Positions 1 through 18,780 of a stretch of DNA of 64,000 bases are shown here, piece after piece (positions within the stretch are counted from its first letter, which is position 1; the number at the start of each line of letters is the position of its first letter). The notes beneath the pieces are model-generated. The model worked only from the letters and a program-made list of their open reading frames with translations. It was not told the DNA's origin and did no database searches. Origin of the DNA: Henricia sp. BOLD:AAB3569 (lineage: Eukaryota; Echinodermata; Asteroidea; Spinulosida; Echinasteridae); assembly GCA_037783545.1 (NCBI GenBank), contig JBBELK010000529.1, forward strand, positions 838,251-902,250, given 5' to 3'. The position numbers were made by a program, and so were the translations under genes.

Positions 1-125
1 AGGTTGGGAATTTAGGTAAACTTGTATGTATACACTACTCACAATAAGTTTAGGATATTGCCAATTTTAGATTTTTTTTTTTAATGACTATTTTCCCCTA
101 TCCATGTCAGGCCTCAAATTTCGCA

Positions 126-250
126 GTTTTTAGGGCAAGGCCACTTTGGCCTTGCATGAAGGCAAATTAGAAAGGGCACCGAGGCCACAAGGCGGGGCAC
201 TAAGGCCAACTTTAGTTTTGAAAAAGGGCAACAAGGCCACAAGGAAAAAA
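126..250. repeat. G/C-rich dispersed repeat block with GGGCA/GGCC motifs
   Basis: Motifs such as GGGCAAGGCCACTTTGGCC, GGGCACCGAGGCCACAAGG and GGGCAACAAGGCCACAAGG repeat irregularly. Similar phrasing (GGGGCATCAAGG, GGGGCATCGGCAGCC) recurs at about 889-1020, and in reverse orientation at about 15500-15670. This looks like a degenerate interspersed family. Its class is unknown. Confidence 0.5.
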
Positions 251-283
251 ACAATGAAAACAAATGTTTGTTTGGAGTCGAGT

Positions 284-492
284 AGGTCTGGTGGCAAAGT
301 TTATACACAAAGGAATTGGGGCCGAGTTTATACACAGATGAATTTGGGCCGAGTCGGTCTGGGGCCGAGTTTATACACAAAGAAATTGGGGCCGAGTTGG
401 TCTGGGGCCGAGTTTGTACACAAGGCAATTGGGGCCGAGTTGGTCTGGGGCCGAGTTTGTACACAAGGCAATTGGGGCCGAGTTTGTTTGGA
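284..492. repeat. 43-bp minisatellite built of 15-bp and 28-bp half units
   Basis: GGTCTGGGGCCGAG recurs at 356, 399 and 442 (exact 43-base spacing), with a degenerate copy at 285 (GGTCTGGTGGCAAAG). Each unit is a short block (TTGGTCTGGGGCCGAG) plus a longer block around TTTRTACACAARGNAATTGG. In the first interval (71 bases) the longer block occurs twice without the short block between. Both strands are open over several frames only because of this repeat. Confidence 0.85.
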
Positions 493-888
493 CAAAACGT
501 TTTCGCCACGCACGCCACGCCGGTAAAACTGGGCGGTATACCCAGTACATATACCTGACGAATACCAGTGAAAGCATAATGCAAATGCCGGCTCATGTAC
601 TTTTTTCCTTCCATGCGCTGGTGTACCCACCATAGACGATGTATGAACTGTGTGGCTTATCAGTGCAGTACATGTACATGTACTGTTACACGTGTACCGT
701 ACATGCGCTATGCATTGACGACCGACTGCGTGCCATAGTCGAGTCACATGGCGCGCCCTGTGCTCTCGCTTGTTGATATGATGTTCGTTCAGTTTCTAGG
801 AATTTTGGCAGAGTTTATACCCGTGGCCGTACGCGTACCGCGGTACACTTCAAGTGTCGTTTATCGCCCATTTTATCTTGATGCAAAA

Positions 889-1020
889 AAGGGGCACGAC
901 GGCCATCGGCGAAAAAAGGCAGGGCATTTTTATCCGTGAAAGGGCCAAATTTTTGAGGGGCATCAAGGTCAGTAAGAGGGGCATCGGCAGCCGTGGCCGC
1001 CGTGAAATTTGAGCCCTGCC
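889..1020. repeat. Second G/C-rich GGGGCA block
   Basis: Contains GGGGCACGACGGCCATCGG, AGGCAGGGCATTTTTATCC, GGGGCATCAAGGTCAG and GGGGCATCGGCAGCCG in about 130 bases. It shares the spaced GGGGCAY phrasing of the block at 126-250 and of the reverse copy near 15500-15670. No coding signal. Confidence 0.45.
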
Positions 1021-1573
1021 ATGTTGCAAGGTGTGTCTGTCGTGCAGATAGCCACAGGGCATGGGAAATCAACTATGAAATTTGATCTTTTTTATTTATG
1101 TCTTAAGGAAGTCATGTGAAAATCATCATAAATCTCGCTCGTTCTGCAAGGAAGTAAAAACGATTGTGACTTTTCAGTTAATCTCTAGGGATGTTTGTTC
1201 TGAAAATACCTGGCTAAACGGCCTGCTTTATTTAACTTGAATCTTGAATCCATGCCAACAAGCTTAAATGCCATGTTTGCATTGCAGTTATTCTGATTTT
1301 ATTAATTCATTTGGTTAATTTTTCCTGCTACCCACATGGGGTATTTATCATGGTCGAGTGGTCTTGTGGTCTTGTTTTAAATTCTCTCAGGTGCTAGTTA
1401 ACACAGGTGCCAGCTGACACTTTAAAGGTTAAACGTCCCTCCAAGACTCAGAATTATGATTGAAAATTCCTGCTTTTTATATAATTGCTACAAATACTTG
1501 GCCAAATTGTCAAACGCATATGTTAATACTTAGTGTTGTCACTATTATGTATTTCTCCACATTTGTATTTTAG

Positions 1574-11045
<9,472 letters not shown>

Positions 11046-11280
11046 ATAAATCGCTGTCATTTTTTCCTATTTTGCTTATTCATTTGCTCAGCTGTAGAAA
11101 CAGCATTTTAAAAATGTACGTTCTATGTTTAAAAAGTGGCAATTTTTCACATAAAATAACTGCATTCGACATTCCGATTCTTCTTTATTATGTGTAAATT
11201 TAAATGTTATATCTACTGCCTGTATATAAATGTCTATCTGAATTCTAACTTGTAAATAAAATATTATATAAGATTTCTTA
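11046..11280 (+). other. 3' UTR of the MAST gene, A/T rich
   Basis: Sequence after the stop codon is A/T rich with no coding potential. It ends near the AATAAA at 11255-11260, making a short UTR of roughly 230 bases. The cleavage site itself cannot be seen. Confidence 0.55.
11255..11260 (+). terminator. Candidate polyadenylation signal AATAAA
   Basis: A canonical AATAAA lies 210 bases after the MAST stop codon, inside TGTAAATAAAATATTATA and followed by a T-containing stretch. It is the first clear hexamer that does not overlap the stop codon. Transcript 3' ends would be needed to confirm use. Confidence 0.55.
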
Positions 11281-12163
11281 AGTTCTGGGCTTATGGTATA
11301 CTTGACAAGTCAAATTAGGGAGCTTTCGATACGGGATGGTAGAGCCTACGGGACGGACAGTTAACCCATTGTGACGGTCTTCAAACACATTCTAGTACTG
11401 ACTTATGTACTTGTAAGCTGTCTCAGTTTCTGTGGAACGCGACGCGTGACAGTGCAGATGTAAATGGCTTCGTCCTGTTTACAGACCGGACGATATTTCA
11501 GCAAAGAACCGTTCAAAAAATCAACAAGACGGAGAGATGTTCGGTTTTGCGCATAACGCAGATCTTTATTTGTCTTTAAATCGAAAGCTCGCTATTGTGT
11601 TTGAGGACCGTCACAATGGGTTAACTCTCCGTCCTGTTGGCTCTACCGTCCCGTATCGAAAGCTCCCTATTATTTCACTTTAAACTGATTCCTTATTTTG
11701 TTTTCAGATTTTCTGTTCACAATTTTCAGCTGACTTTCTCTTTTACTGTCAAATTTGTGAACTTGATATTAGTGCCTGTAGTCAGACTTTTACACTTGTC
11801 TTAGAAAATGTGATCTTGTCTTAGTATCATGCAAGCGTTGAAGAAATTTTGCCAGGATAAATTAATGTGATCAGGGTATTACATGTAAATAATGTGTACA
11901 TATTTCATCTATATAAGTACTAAAAAAATATTGAAATTGTTTGTTTATTGGTCAAAATTATATGAATTAGCACCCACATATTTATCGAGTATATCAAGTG
12001 AACCAAGCTTGTTCGTACGTGTGAGATGAATTAAAACAAATTATTTCATGGTTTAACCATTCATACGTATATCTATCATTACAATCAAGTATTGTTAACT
12101 CATACATCATGTGAGCTTACAGCTCACAATCTTAATAGATTGCCGAAGTGATTACGTCATGGC
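11281..12163. other. Intergenic DNA after MAST, one MITE
   Basis: Contains the element at 11317-11668. The remaining 500 bases are A/T-rich with no supported gene, RNA or repeat. Confidence 0.65.
11317..11668. mobile_element. 352-bp MITE with about 75-bp inverted ends
   Basis: The left end AGGGAGCTTTCGATACGGGA pairs with the right end TCCCGTATCGAAAGCTCCCT almost perfectly. The similarity continues through GTTAACCCATTGTGACGGTC on the left and its complement on the right, so the arms are about 75 bases. ATT flanks both ends, compatible with a 3-bp target duplication. No protein is encoded. It lies just past the MAST polyadenylation signal. Confidence 0.85.
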
Positions 12164-12959
12164 TCTACACTAAAAACACTGAATTGTGTCCCTGTGCTTT
12201 TGCAATGGTACTTTTTCCGACGGCCATGATGTTTAGAGCCAATTACCATGGCAACCCGCGTCACACTTCGGCTGTCTATTAGCCTTTTGCGTGTTACATT
12301 TGCATAATATCTGGCGCCCCAAATTCTTCACTTTCAAATAGTTTAGGAAGTCACACACTATGCTATTGTTGCTACGTGGTGCACGCCATTGCCTAGCAAC
12401 CAACAGTCTGGTTGCTTTATGCCATTCTCTCCTACGGTGAACATGGTATTGATTCTGTACTTCACATGCACGTGCACCACATAGCAACAAACATTTAGTC
12501 TGGTCAAGTGGATACTAAGTATACTATGTAAAAGGAAGTACGTCAGTATACCAGACGTTGTTCACTTGAAACACGTAAAAGGTTAATAAAATGTGGTATG
12601 CATGATTGGGTTTTCGATAAGTTAGGTAATGAAATTTCATCAAAACTCCAACCGTTTTATTCACACTTCGTGGATCATAGAAAAAACATGAAAATAGTGT
12701 CGTTATAGTATATTCAGTTTCCCTGATGCAAAGCTAGGTTTTTACTTGTACTTTTCATCCAACAATGTAAAATGCGTTAAAACTTTCCCCCAAAACTACT
12801 GAAAACTTGGTGCTCTAATTTCCGTGAATTATTGCCGATACTGATAGACTACTAAAGTGTGACGTGAGTTGACATAGTAATTGGGTCTAAACATTCGCTG
12901 GTAATCTGAAACGTCCATTGGTAAAGCACAGGGAAACAGTTCACTGGTTTTAGTGTAGA
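12164..12959. mobile_element. 796-bp non-autonomous element, about 120-bp inverted ends, nested palindrome
   Basis: TCTACACTAAAAACACTGAA at the left corresponds to the complement of TTCACTGGTTTTAGTGTAGA at the right. Inverted similarity continues through TCCCTGTGCTTT, TGTTTAGANCCAATTAC and CGTCACACTT, about 120 bases with scattered mismatches. No transposase frame. A second inverted pair lies inside (12368-12486), with arms TGTTGCTACGTGGTGCACG and CGTGCACCACATAGCAACA, suggesting one element inside another. Confidence 0.75.
12368..12486. repeat. Nested 119-bp inverted repeat
   Basis: Arms of 19 bases, TGTTGCTACGTGGTGCACG and CGTGCACCACATAGCAACA, pair with one mismatch around about 80 bases. 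The interior also has GCCATTGCCTAGCAACCAAC followed by AGTCTGGTTGC. It lies wholly within the larger element at 12164-12959. Confidence 0.7.
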
Positions 12960-13095
12960 CTCAGTAACCTTGGCAACACACACAGGTTGACATTTTACCT
13001 TTAGTACTCAATTTTCCATGCTTTTATCCAGGATGATTATTATGTGGTAACGACCTTTCTTTTTGACTTATTGCAAATCTTGTACACTACCTTAA

Positions 13096-13454
13096 AGGAG
13101 CGTGACCAGAGTTTCTGGAAAATAGTTTTCGATGTAACTTACCAATATTATCAAGTAACTCCCATACACACCTCCCATGTCCCAAAAACCCGAAAACATT
13201 CGCAATTTCCAGTAAAAAATTGAACAAAACTATCGAGTATGCTTTCAGCGGATAAACGTTGATACTGGAAAATTAGTTTACAAATAATCGGTGGATTTTC
13301 GACGATATCCTCGGAAATATGCGGCCTAGAAGCGCGGGAGTTTCAGTTTCGTAATCAGAAAAATATAACGGATGTTTTGATATAAAAATCTCATGACCCA
13401 CAAGGTAAGTTCCGGGGAGTTATGGGTAAAAAAAAGTGATCTGGTCACACTCCT
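13096..13454. mobile_element. 359-bp piggyBac-like MITE with TTAA flanks
   Basis: The ends AGGAGCGTGACCAGA and TCTGGTCACACTCCT are inverted repeats with one mismatch. TTAA lies directly outside both (13092-13095 and 13455-13458). TTAA target duplication is the hallmark of piggyBac transposons, so a non-autonomous piggyBac relative is the best guess. No transposase is present. Confidence 0.7.
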
Positions 13455-13458
13455 TTAA

Positions 13459-14194
13459 AGGATTAAGAATGTCCGTAAGTCCTTAACCAGTTCCATTTTA
13501 ACAGAATTGCAATGGAACAAAATATCCCTTTTCTCACTAAAATTACTTCGGAACTGTCCATAAATGCCATGTGACTGCCATATTAAAAATTTGTACTAAA
13601 TTCTGGTGTTCAAATCGCCTGGTAATATTTCATACACACTAAAGCCCTTTTCCAAATGTTTAACATAGGTAGCCTATTGCCTGACTATTGTGACATTTTT
13701 GGCTACGTGTTAAATTTGCTGCAAATTACCGGTACTGCTAAAATGACGGGAATACTTTAAAAAAAATAATTCTCTATGTACCCTGCGATGAGAAAATACC
13801 TTTTTTTGTGAATTTTTTTGCACAATTCCTAAATCCTGACTGGCTGAAATCATGAAACACAGTCACATGGATTTTTCTAATGTAGTGCCTGTTTGTTTCA
13901 AATTCAGACTGATTCAGATTTGTGCAGATGTAAGATTTTTTCATTTGAGAGTTTATAAATTTCTGCACTAGGTGGTCAATATTAAAAAAGCAGCGTAAAT
14001 AAGAATTTTAAATTGTGACATTTAACTTATGACATTTAACTTTATGATCTGCAATGAAACAAACAGTCCCATTTTGTCTATGATATGGATCTATTTTTCC
14101 ATCGTGACATAGACGCCCTGGGGGAAATAGAACCATATTACACAACGGTTCCCAAGATTCTATAGATGTACATTATTGCTTTGAAGGCCAGTCT
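13459..14194. other. Intergenic, nothing recognised
   Basis: A/T-rich sequence without a supported gene, RNA or repeat. Confidence 0.6.
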
Positions 14195-14933
14195 ATATCA
14201 TCGCTGACACCACGAAGTGACACCCAAGTGCACTTCTATTACAGTTCGTGAAAACCGCACAGTGGGGGACACAAGTTTTCACGAACTGACATCCGGGTGT
14301 GCATGCGCACTCCGTACACTGGTCTCAAAACTCATGAATTTCGGTTTCTACGAACTGACACCCAAGTAAAGTAAGTGATTTTTTTTAAGGATTATGACCC
14401 TGGGACCGCCGGTGTCATAATCCCTAATAATAAATCCCTAAAAATAATCACTTATTCATACTTAATAATTGGGGCAAGCCGGGCAGGGGTTTGAGGCGTA
14501 TCTTATTGATCTCTGGGAGGGGTGGCTATTTCTCTTTAGGGCTTGCTAAGCTCACGTGACAGCCAATCCCAATTAGTGAGGAACAACTGCACTACCGTGC
14601 TCAATTGGTAGTGCGTCTGAACGTTAAGCAGAAGGTCCGCGGTTCGAATCCTGGTGGAGCCAAGTTGCTTTTCACTGCATCTAGATTTGTATCAAATTTA
14701 TTCGGGAAAAGGATTTGAAAATGCTCGACACGAATGATATCATCCATATACTTGTGGAATATAGTAAAAATTTGACCGAAACACTCCCTAATCATACGAT
14801 AGGTGTCAGTTCGTGAAAACAAAAATGTTGGGTGTCAGTTCGTCAAAGAACACAATTTATGTGCTGTCATTTTGTACCCGAGACAAGCACTGAAGTGCCA
14901 CTGGGTGTGTTCATGGTGTCACCGACGATATGT
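14195..14933. mobile_element. 739-bp inverted-repeat element with repeated CGAACTGACA motifs
   Basis: The ends ATATCATCGCTGACACCACG and TGGTGTCACCGACGATAT are inverted. Inside, TTCACGAACTGACA or its complement recurs at least five times: near 14242, 14276 and 14346 on the left, and near 14808 and 14831 on the right in the opposite direction, so the sub-terminal zones are themselves inverted. Centre: a C/G-balanced stretch and a tRNA-like sequence. No coding frame seen. Confidence 0.65.
14589..14662 (+). repeat. tRNA-like sequence (SINE head or tRNA relic)
   Basis: About 74 bases with an A box (GTGCTCAATTGGTAGTGCG), an anticodon-like arm (TCTGAACGTTAAGCAGA) and a perfect B box (GGTTCGAATCC), then CTGGTGGAGCCA at the 3' end. 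The acceptor and T stems each carry mismatches in any register, and position 33 would be C, so a working tRNA is unlikely. GTT at the anticodon place would be Asn-like. Confidence 0.55.
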
Positions 14934-15499
14934 GTGTATATTATAAATAATTTAATACCATGGCTGTCATTGATGCACAATACTTATTGATGTGTGTAAC
15001 TCTGTCCATTGTAAACTTGATTCCGAATATTCATTTCGCACATATGAATATATTTGCACATATGAATATTAATTCACCGCACTGCTGGATGTGAAAAAAG
15101 TATGATTGCCAACTGCCCCTATTTTACTTCAAAATCGTATAGAGCATGTGTATGTTTAGCATGGATATACTGTATGTAAAAGTAAACAATGTTGATTGAT
15201 GGGTACCAGCTGCAAATGCACAGCTATAGCAGTATTTATTTGCGTTGGTACCCTGCTTTGTATATACACACATGCATCACCATTGCAGAGCATATATGAA
15301 CGTGGCCTTAATATGACTGTGGTATTCTGTGGCATTGCTAATGTGTATTAATGCTGTCATTTGTACTTTTGAGTTGTACCAATTGCTATTTTTGTTTCGA
15401 CCTTAGGACAACAAATTCTTGTCAAATTTACAAAACCTACTGCTATGAACATAGTTTTACAGTTGCCTAATGGAAATTGAACATTTAGTAGATAAACAG
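14934..15499. other. Intergenic, only small repeats
   Basis: Contains a short direct repeat (GCACATATGAATAT twice near 15037-15070) and a hairpin pair GGGTACCA / TGGTACCC at about 15201-15251. Nothing else is supported. Confidence 0.6.
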
Positions 15500-15670
15500 G
15501 CCTTGACTAACTGAGGCCAATGGCCATTCCCTGCCGAGGTGGCCCCGATGCCTCTTCAAGATATACACTTTCTAAGGCCAACTTGGCCAGCATATGCCCT
15601 GTCCTCTTAAATTTCGGTGCCCCTCCAGTTGGCCTCAATGCCCTTTGGGGAAATCAAGGCTATAGAGTGA
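15500..15670. repeat. G/C-rich GGGGCA-family repeat, reverse orientation
   Basis: Reads as the reverse complement of the blocks at 126-250 and 889-1020: its complement gives GGGCATTGAGGCCAACTGG, GGGGCACCGAAATTT and GAGGCATCGGGGCC. The shared phrasing suggests one degenerate interspersed family present three times in the window. Confidence 0.45.
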
Positions 15671-15920
15671 TCTGCCCCTTCTTTTCTTAACATTGAGGAT
15701 ATTAAAAAAATTACACTCTTCATCGGGAAAGAAACTGGAAAGATTTTTAGTTGCTTTGCAGTAATTTGCAAATTAGTGATGAACATTGTGGCTTATGTTT
15801 TTCGTATTTACACTTAAAATACTTGCACAGCTGCAAATTTAGCGACTATACCCAACTATATATGCCACAACCTGCTTTTTTAAAACAACAATTTTGACCT
15901 TGGAAAGTTATGCAAGGTAG

Positions 15921-15964
15921 CCCCCTCCCCCCACCCCCCCCCAACCCCCCCCCCCCCCCCCCCC
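15921..15964. repeat. Poly-C tract
   Basis: Forty of 44 bases are C, broken by one T, one A and an AA pair, and followed by an A run. The minus strand could form a G-quadruplex. Its length is likely unstable in cloning and assembly. Confidence 0.9.
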
Positions 15965-15976
15965 AAAAAAAATCAA

Positions 15977-16246
15977 GGCTTCCCTGGATCCTGAAAGGGA
16001 TCTTCTTGCCTGAGAAATAGTCTTTATTTCATCAAAATCAATAAATCAAGACAATCAGGAGTTATGTCATTATTTGTGCAAAGTCGCTAGTCTATAAACC
16101 AGATTTGATTATTTGACAAGAACTGGCCGCCCAGTTTAGGATAAGTCAATAGGCAGTCACTGGCCTTATTACTCAATTTCAGCATGATTTCGATGACATA
16201 GACTATTTTTCGTGTAAGAAGATTCCCTTTCAGGATCCAGGCAAAC
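15977..16246. mobile_element. 270-bp MITE-like element with CTGGATCCTGAAAGGGA ends
   Basis: CTGGATCCTGAAAGGGATCT at 15984-16003 pairs with the complement of the stretch ending at about 16240 (AAGATTCCCTTTCAGGATCC). The inverted arms are about 30 bases with small gaps. Non-coding. Confidence 0.7.
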
Positions 16247-16298
16247 CTATATTCTGAGGTTGCCTAGTTTGGCCCGTATTTTTTTTTGGACACCCATG

Positions 16299-16545
16299 TG
16301 GGTCTTTCTATAAATTAGGGGTCCAATGTTGGTGTCCCCCCCGTTGCATTTTACATCTTGTTTTTGTAAATTCAGGACACATTCTTTAAATACTTCCCAT
16401 CTCAAAGAGTGAGTACATAAGGCATAATTCATACAAAATGGTTTAAAAGCCATTTTAATGATTTTTTTACGAAAAATAACATATCAGGTGTAACGGGGGA
16501 CCCTTAATGTCACACTTTTGGACCCCTAATTTATAGAAAGACCCA
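16299..16545. mobile_element. 247-bp MITE with 27-bp perfect inverted ends
   Basis: 16299-16325 and 16519-16545 are perfect reverse complements over 27 bases, opening TGGGTCTTTCTATAAATTAG. Imperfect inverted similarity continues inward (GTGTCCCCCCCGTT against the complement of AACGGGGGACCC). The two elements 15977-16246 and 16299-16545 are only 52 bases apart. Confidence 0.8.
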
Positions 16546-16915
16546 TATTGTAAAGAGTGGTTACTTTGTGATTTTTAATCAGTGGAATTGTGTAAAATAG
16601 TCTGAGCTACACATTAAGAGAAAGGCAGTACAGTTTGAATGAAGAAAATCAAAGGCTGCTTTGCGTATGCTATGTATAAAAAGTATTTTGTTGTAAATCT
16701 TCAGAATATTATGCACTTTGTTTACGACTGTGAAATAAAAGAAAAGCATCGAGCAGTTCGGCTTTAAAAGAACAACATTCGAGTAGTGTGTCAACCATCA
16801 CTTCTTTGAAAATGTCTCAGAAATGACTCCTAACAAAACAATAGACCATTTGGAACCACATATATCTATTAACAACAAGATAGGAAACGGAGGCCGTACG
16901 TGCGTAACCGCGCCT
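16546..16915. other. Intergenic, nothing recognised
   Basis: A/T-rich with no supported feature. Confidence 0.6.
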
Positions 16916-16921
16916 TCTCAT

Positions 16922-17055
16922 TAGCATAGTTTTGGGCACCCTCATTTAAAACTTTTGGGAACATTTGCATAAGTATTTGCATAGTGCTAGTTTTGGGCAC
17001 TATTTGCATATTTGCGTGGTTTAATCCACCTCATTTGCATGATTTTGGGCACTTC
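16922..17055. promoter_or_regulatory. Cluster of four ATTTGCAT octamers with three TTTTGGGCAC repeats
   Basis: ATTTGCAT occurs at 16963-16970, 16975-16982, 17002-17009 and 17033-17040, all on the + strand, interleaved with TTTTGGGCAC near 16930, 16991 and 17044. ATTTGCAT is the octamer bound by POU-class factors and is known from histone and snRNA promoters. No gene is recognised next to it, so it may equally be a decayed tandem repeat whose unit happens to contain the octamer. Confidence 0.45.
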
Positions 17056-17543
17056 TACATGGGTTTTCGCGCATGCGCACAAATGAAAGCTGCTGTCGCG
17101 TGACTAATGCCAGAGATTAGGACACACGGAACCTTGTCATGCTTGTTTGCACATCGGCTTCCAGCACAAGGTAGACAATTTGAAAACCTTTCTTATAAAG
17201 TTTGTGCCATGTTTTTGGAACTTTAATTCATATATCCCGGACTCCGTCCGCTATGTAGTATGCGGTAAGGAGTCCATACCGTCGCGACGACGATCGAAGT
17301 TGTCTTAAATAAACCTTGCATTATCGCGGCAGATTCTAATTCTGTCAAGAGGTTGCTTCAATTAGATACAATATTCAAACTACATCACCTTTGTAGCTCC
17401 ATGGTTACAAGTTTAAAGTATATTTTCAGCATAATAATCCCGGAATTCGCGCCTCACTGGTCAAAAACAAGATGGCCGTTTTTAAAACAATTTCTCCGGG
17501 AATGTTAATTTTAACGTCATGAGATCAAACATAAATTACATAG
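17056..17543. other. Intergenic, one small hairpin
   Basis: A hairpin with GGACTCC / GGAGTCC arms lies at about 17239-17274. The rest shows no supported gene or element. Confidence 0.6.
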
Positions 17544-17953
17544 GGCGTGTTTGTTTCGGACGGATCCAGATTCAGATCGGCGCATATCAAAGGTGAACTC
17601 GTTCACTTCGCGCACATCCTGATCGAGATCTGTGATCTGTGGAATCCTTCTCGAGAGATGGTTCAGCGATAGATCCAAAATGGCGACGGTAAACACCGTG
17701 GAGATTTTGTGTGAGTAAAACCGTGTCGTTTCAGTTTTCAGAGGCAACACACGATACAAACAAATTTAGAATGCTTGTTTATTTACGACGAATGTCGTTG
17801 GAGAAATTTGGAACAGAAATTTGACAAATTTAGTAAATAAATTGCAATTCACGTGATTTGAGATCCGAGTTGAGAGCGGTTTCGTTTGTTTCCGGTAAAA
17901 CAGATCGGGATCTGGATTCAGATCTGTCATTTACGTCATGAAACAAACACGCC
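17544..17953. mobile_element. 410-bp inverted-repeat element with GGCGTGTTTGTTTC ends
   Basis: GGCGTGTTTGTTTC at 17544-17557 is the perfect complement of GAAACAAACACGCC at 17940-17953. Sub-terminal sequences (ATCCAGATTCAGATCGG on the left, GATCTGGATTCAGATCTG on the right) are also inverted. Short open frames inside do not resemble a transposase. Confidence 0.65.
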
Positions 17954-18003
17954 ATGAATATTTAATATTACGCACGCGCACACGTTCGGAACCGCCCAAA
18001 GCC

Positions 18004-18291
18004 GGGCTGCGTTCCAAACACGCGAACGTTGCCAACGTTCGCCACTGGTTACAGTGCTTTTGTGCACCAGTCTATGAAAAGTCGTGTACCAGGGCTGCGT
18101 TCCAAACACGCGAACATTGCAAACGTTTTCATTGTTCGCCAACAACTGGTACCCGGTTTTTCATAGACGAGTGCACACAATTACTGTAACCAGTGGCGAA
18201 CGTTGGCAACGTTCGCGTGTTTGGAACGCAGCCCGGTTATTGGCGAACGATGCAAACGTTTGCAATGTTCGCGTGTTTGGAACGCAGCCCC
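18004..18291. repeat. Interlocked inverted repeats in the order A-B-A'-B'
   Basis: GGGCTGCGTTCCAAACACGC opens arms at 18004 and 18092; the complement GCGTGTTTGGAACGCAGCCC closes arms at 18233 and near 18291. Arm A (18004-18090) pairs with 18148-18233, including the inner TCTATGAAAA / TTTTTCATAGA part. Arm B (18092-18147) pairs with 18234-18291. All four ends share the GGGCTGCGTTCCAAAC terminus, so these are copies of one MITE family inserted into or recombined with each other. The open frames here come from the repeats. Confidence 0.75.
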
Positions 18292-18319
18292 GGTTACGGT
18301 GATGTGCCATTCAATAACA

Positions 18320-18780
18320 CAGTCGAACTTATTTCGGCAGTTTTCCAAGTTAATTTATAATTTCGGCAGTTTTCCCAAGCTAATTTCTAAAAAAATTCAT
18401 ATTTTTCCTCGAAAAATTAAATTTCCAAACTTTCACATTTCATTCCCTATTATGTAGCAGTCAAGGCATATCGTCTATGGGTTTGCAGCAACATTTCCTG
18501 GAATTTTGAAGAAAATCTAATCATAAAATTGTTGGCCAAATATTTTCAAATTTCATTGGAACCTAGTTGAGCAGTTTTCAAAGCTAATTTCTAAGAACAT
18601 TTTCAAAAGTTCATATTTTATTTCCTGGATGATTAGTCAAGGTTCAATTCAAGGAATATTATCTATGGGTCCTGAGCAACATTTCCTGCAATTTTGAAAA
18701 AAATCTAATTCATAAAATTTTTGGCAAAAAATTTAATAAAATCATAAGGGGTTAGTCCAGCAATTACTCTAAAATATTTG
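18320..18780 (-). repeat. Degenerate satellite monomers in reverse orientation
   Basis: The minus strand reads GCAGGAAATGTTGCTCAGGA, CCCATAGATAATATTCCTTG, AATAAAATATGAAC and GGACTAACCCCTTATGATTT, matching family A monomers in order. It also has GGAAAACTGCCGAAAT, a block typical of family B. Two CAGGAAATG landmarks lie 188 bases apart (complements at 18500 and 18688), much less than 309 or 315. These look like old, unhomogenised monomers of the same satellite in opposite orientation to the main array. Confidence 0.75.

Larger units (their letters stand above)
1..1573 (+). other. Intron (3' part) of the MAST gene
   Basis: No MAST exon is recognisable before 1574, so this stretch is taken as the end of an intron. 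It contains the 43-bp minisatellite and two G/C-rich blocks with GGGGCA and GGCC motifs (about 126-250 and 889-1020). The remainder, about 1080-1560, is unremarkable A/T-rich sequence ending in the T-rich acceptor tract. Confidence 0.7.

Noticed and set aside
114-747. Overlapping open frames on both strands, up to 166 residues
   Set aside because: They follow the 43-bp minisatellite, whose unit lacks stops in several frames. The peptides are simple repeats of the unit (LGPSLYT, NSAP and the like).
14589-14662. A functional tRNA gene
   Set aside because: A and B boxes are good, but the acceptor and T stems do not pair well in any register and base 33 is C; it sits inside an inverted-repeat element.
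17544-17759. An 80-residue minus-strand open frame as a transposase fragment
   Set aside because: No transposase motif is visible and it overlaps the terminal repeat of a short non-autonomous element.
17938-18457. Open frames of 69-84 residues
   Set aside because: They lie on the interlocked inverted repeats and mirror each other on opposite strands. No protein family is visible.
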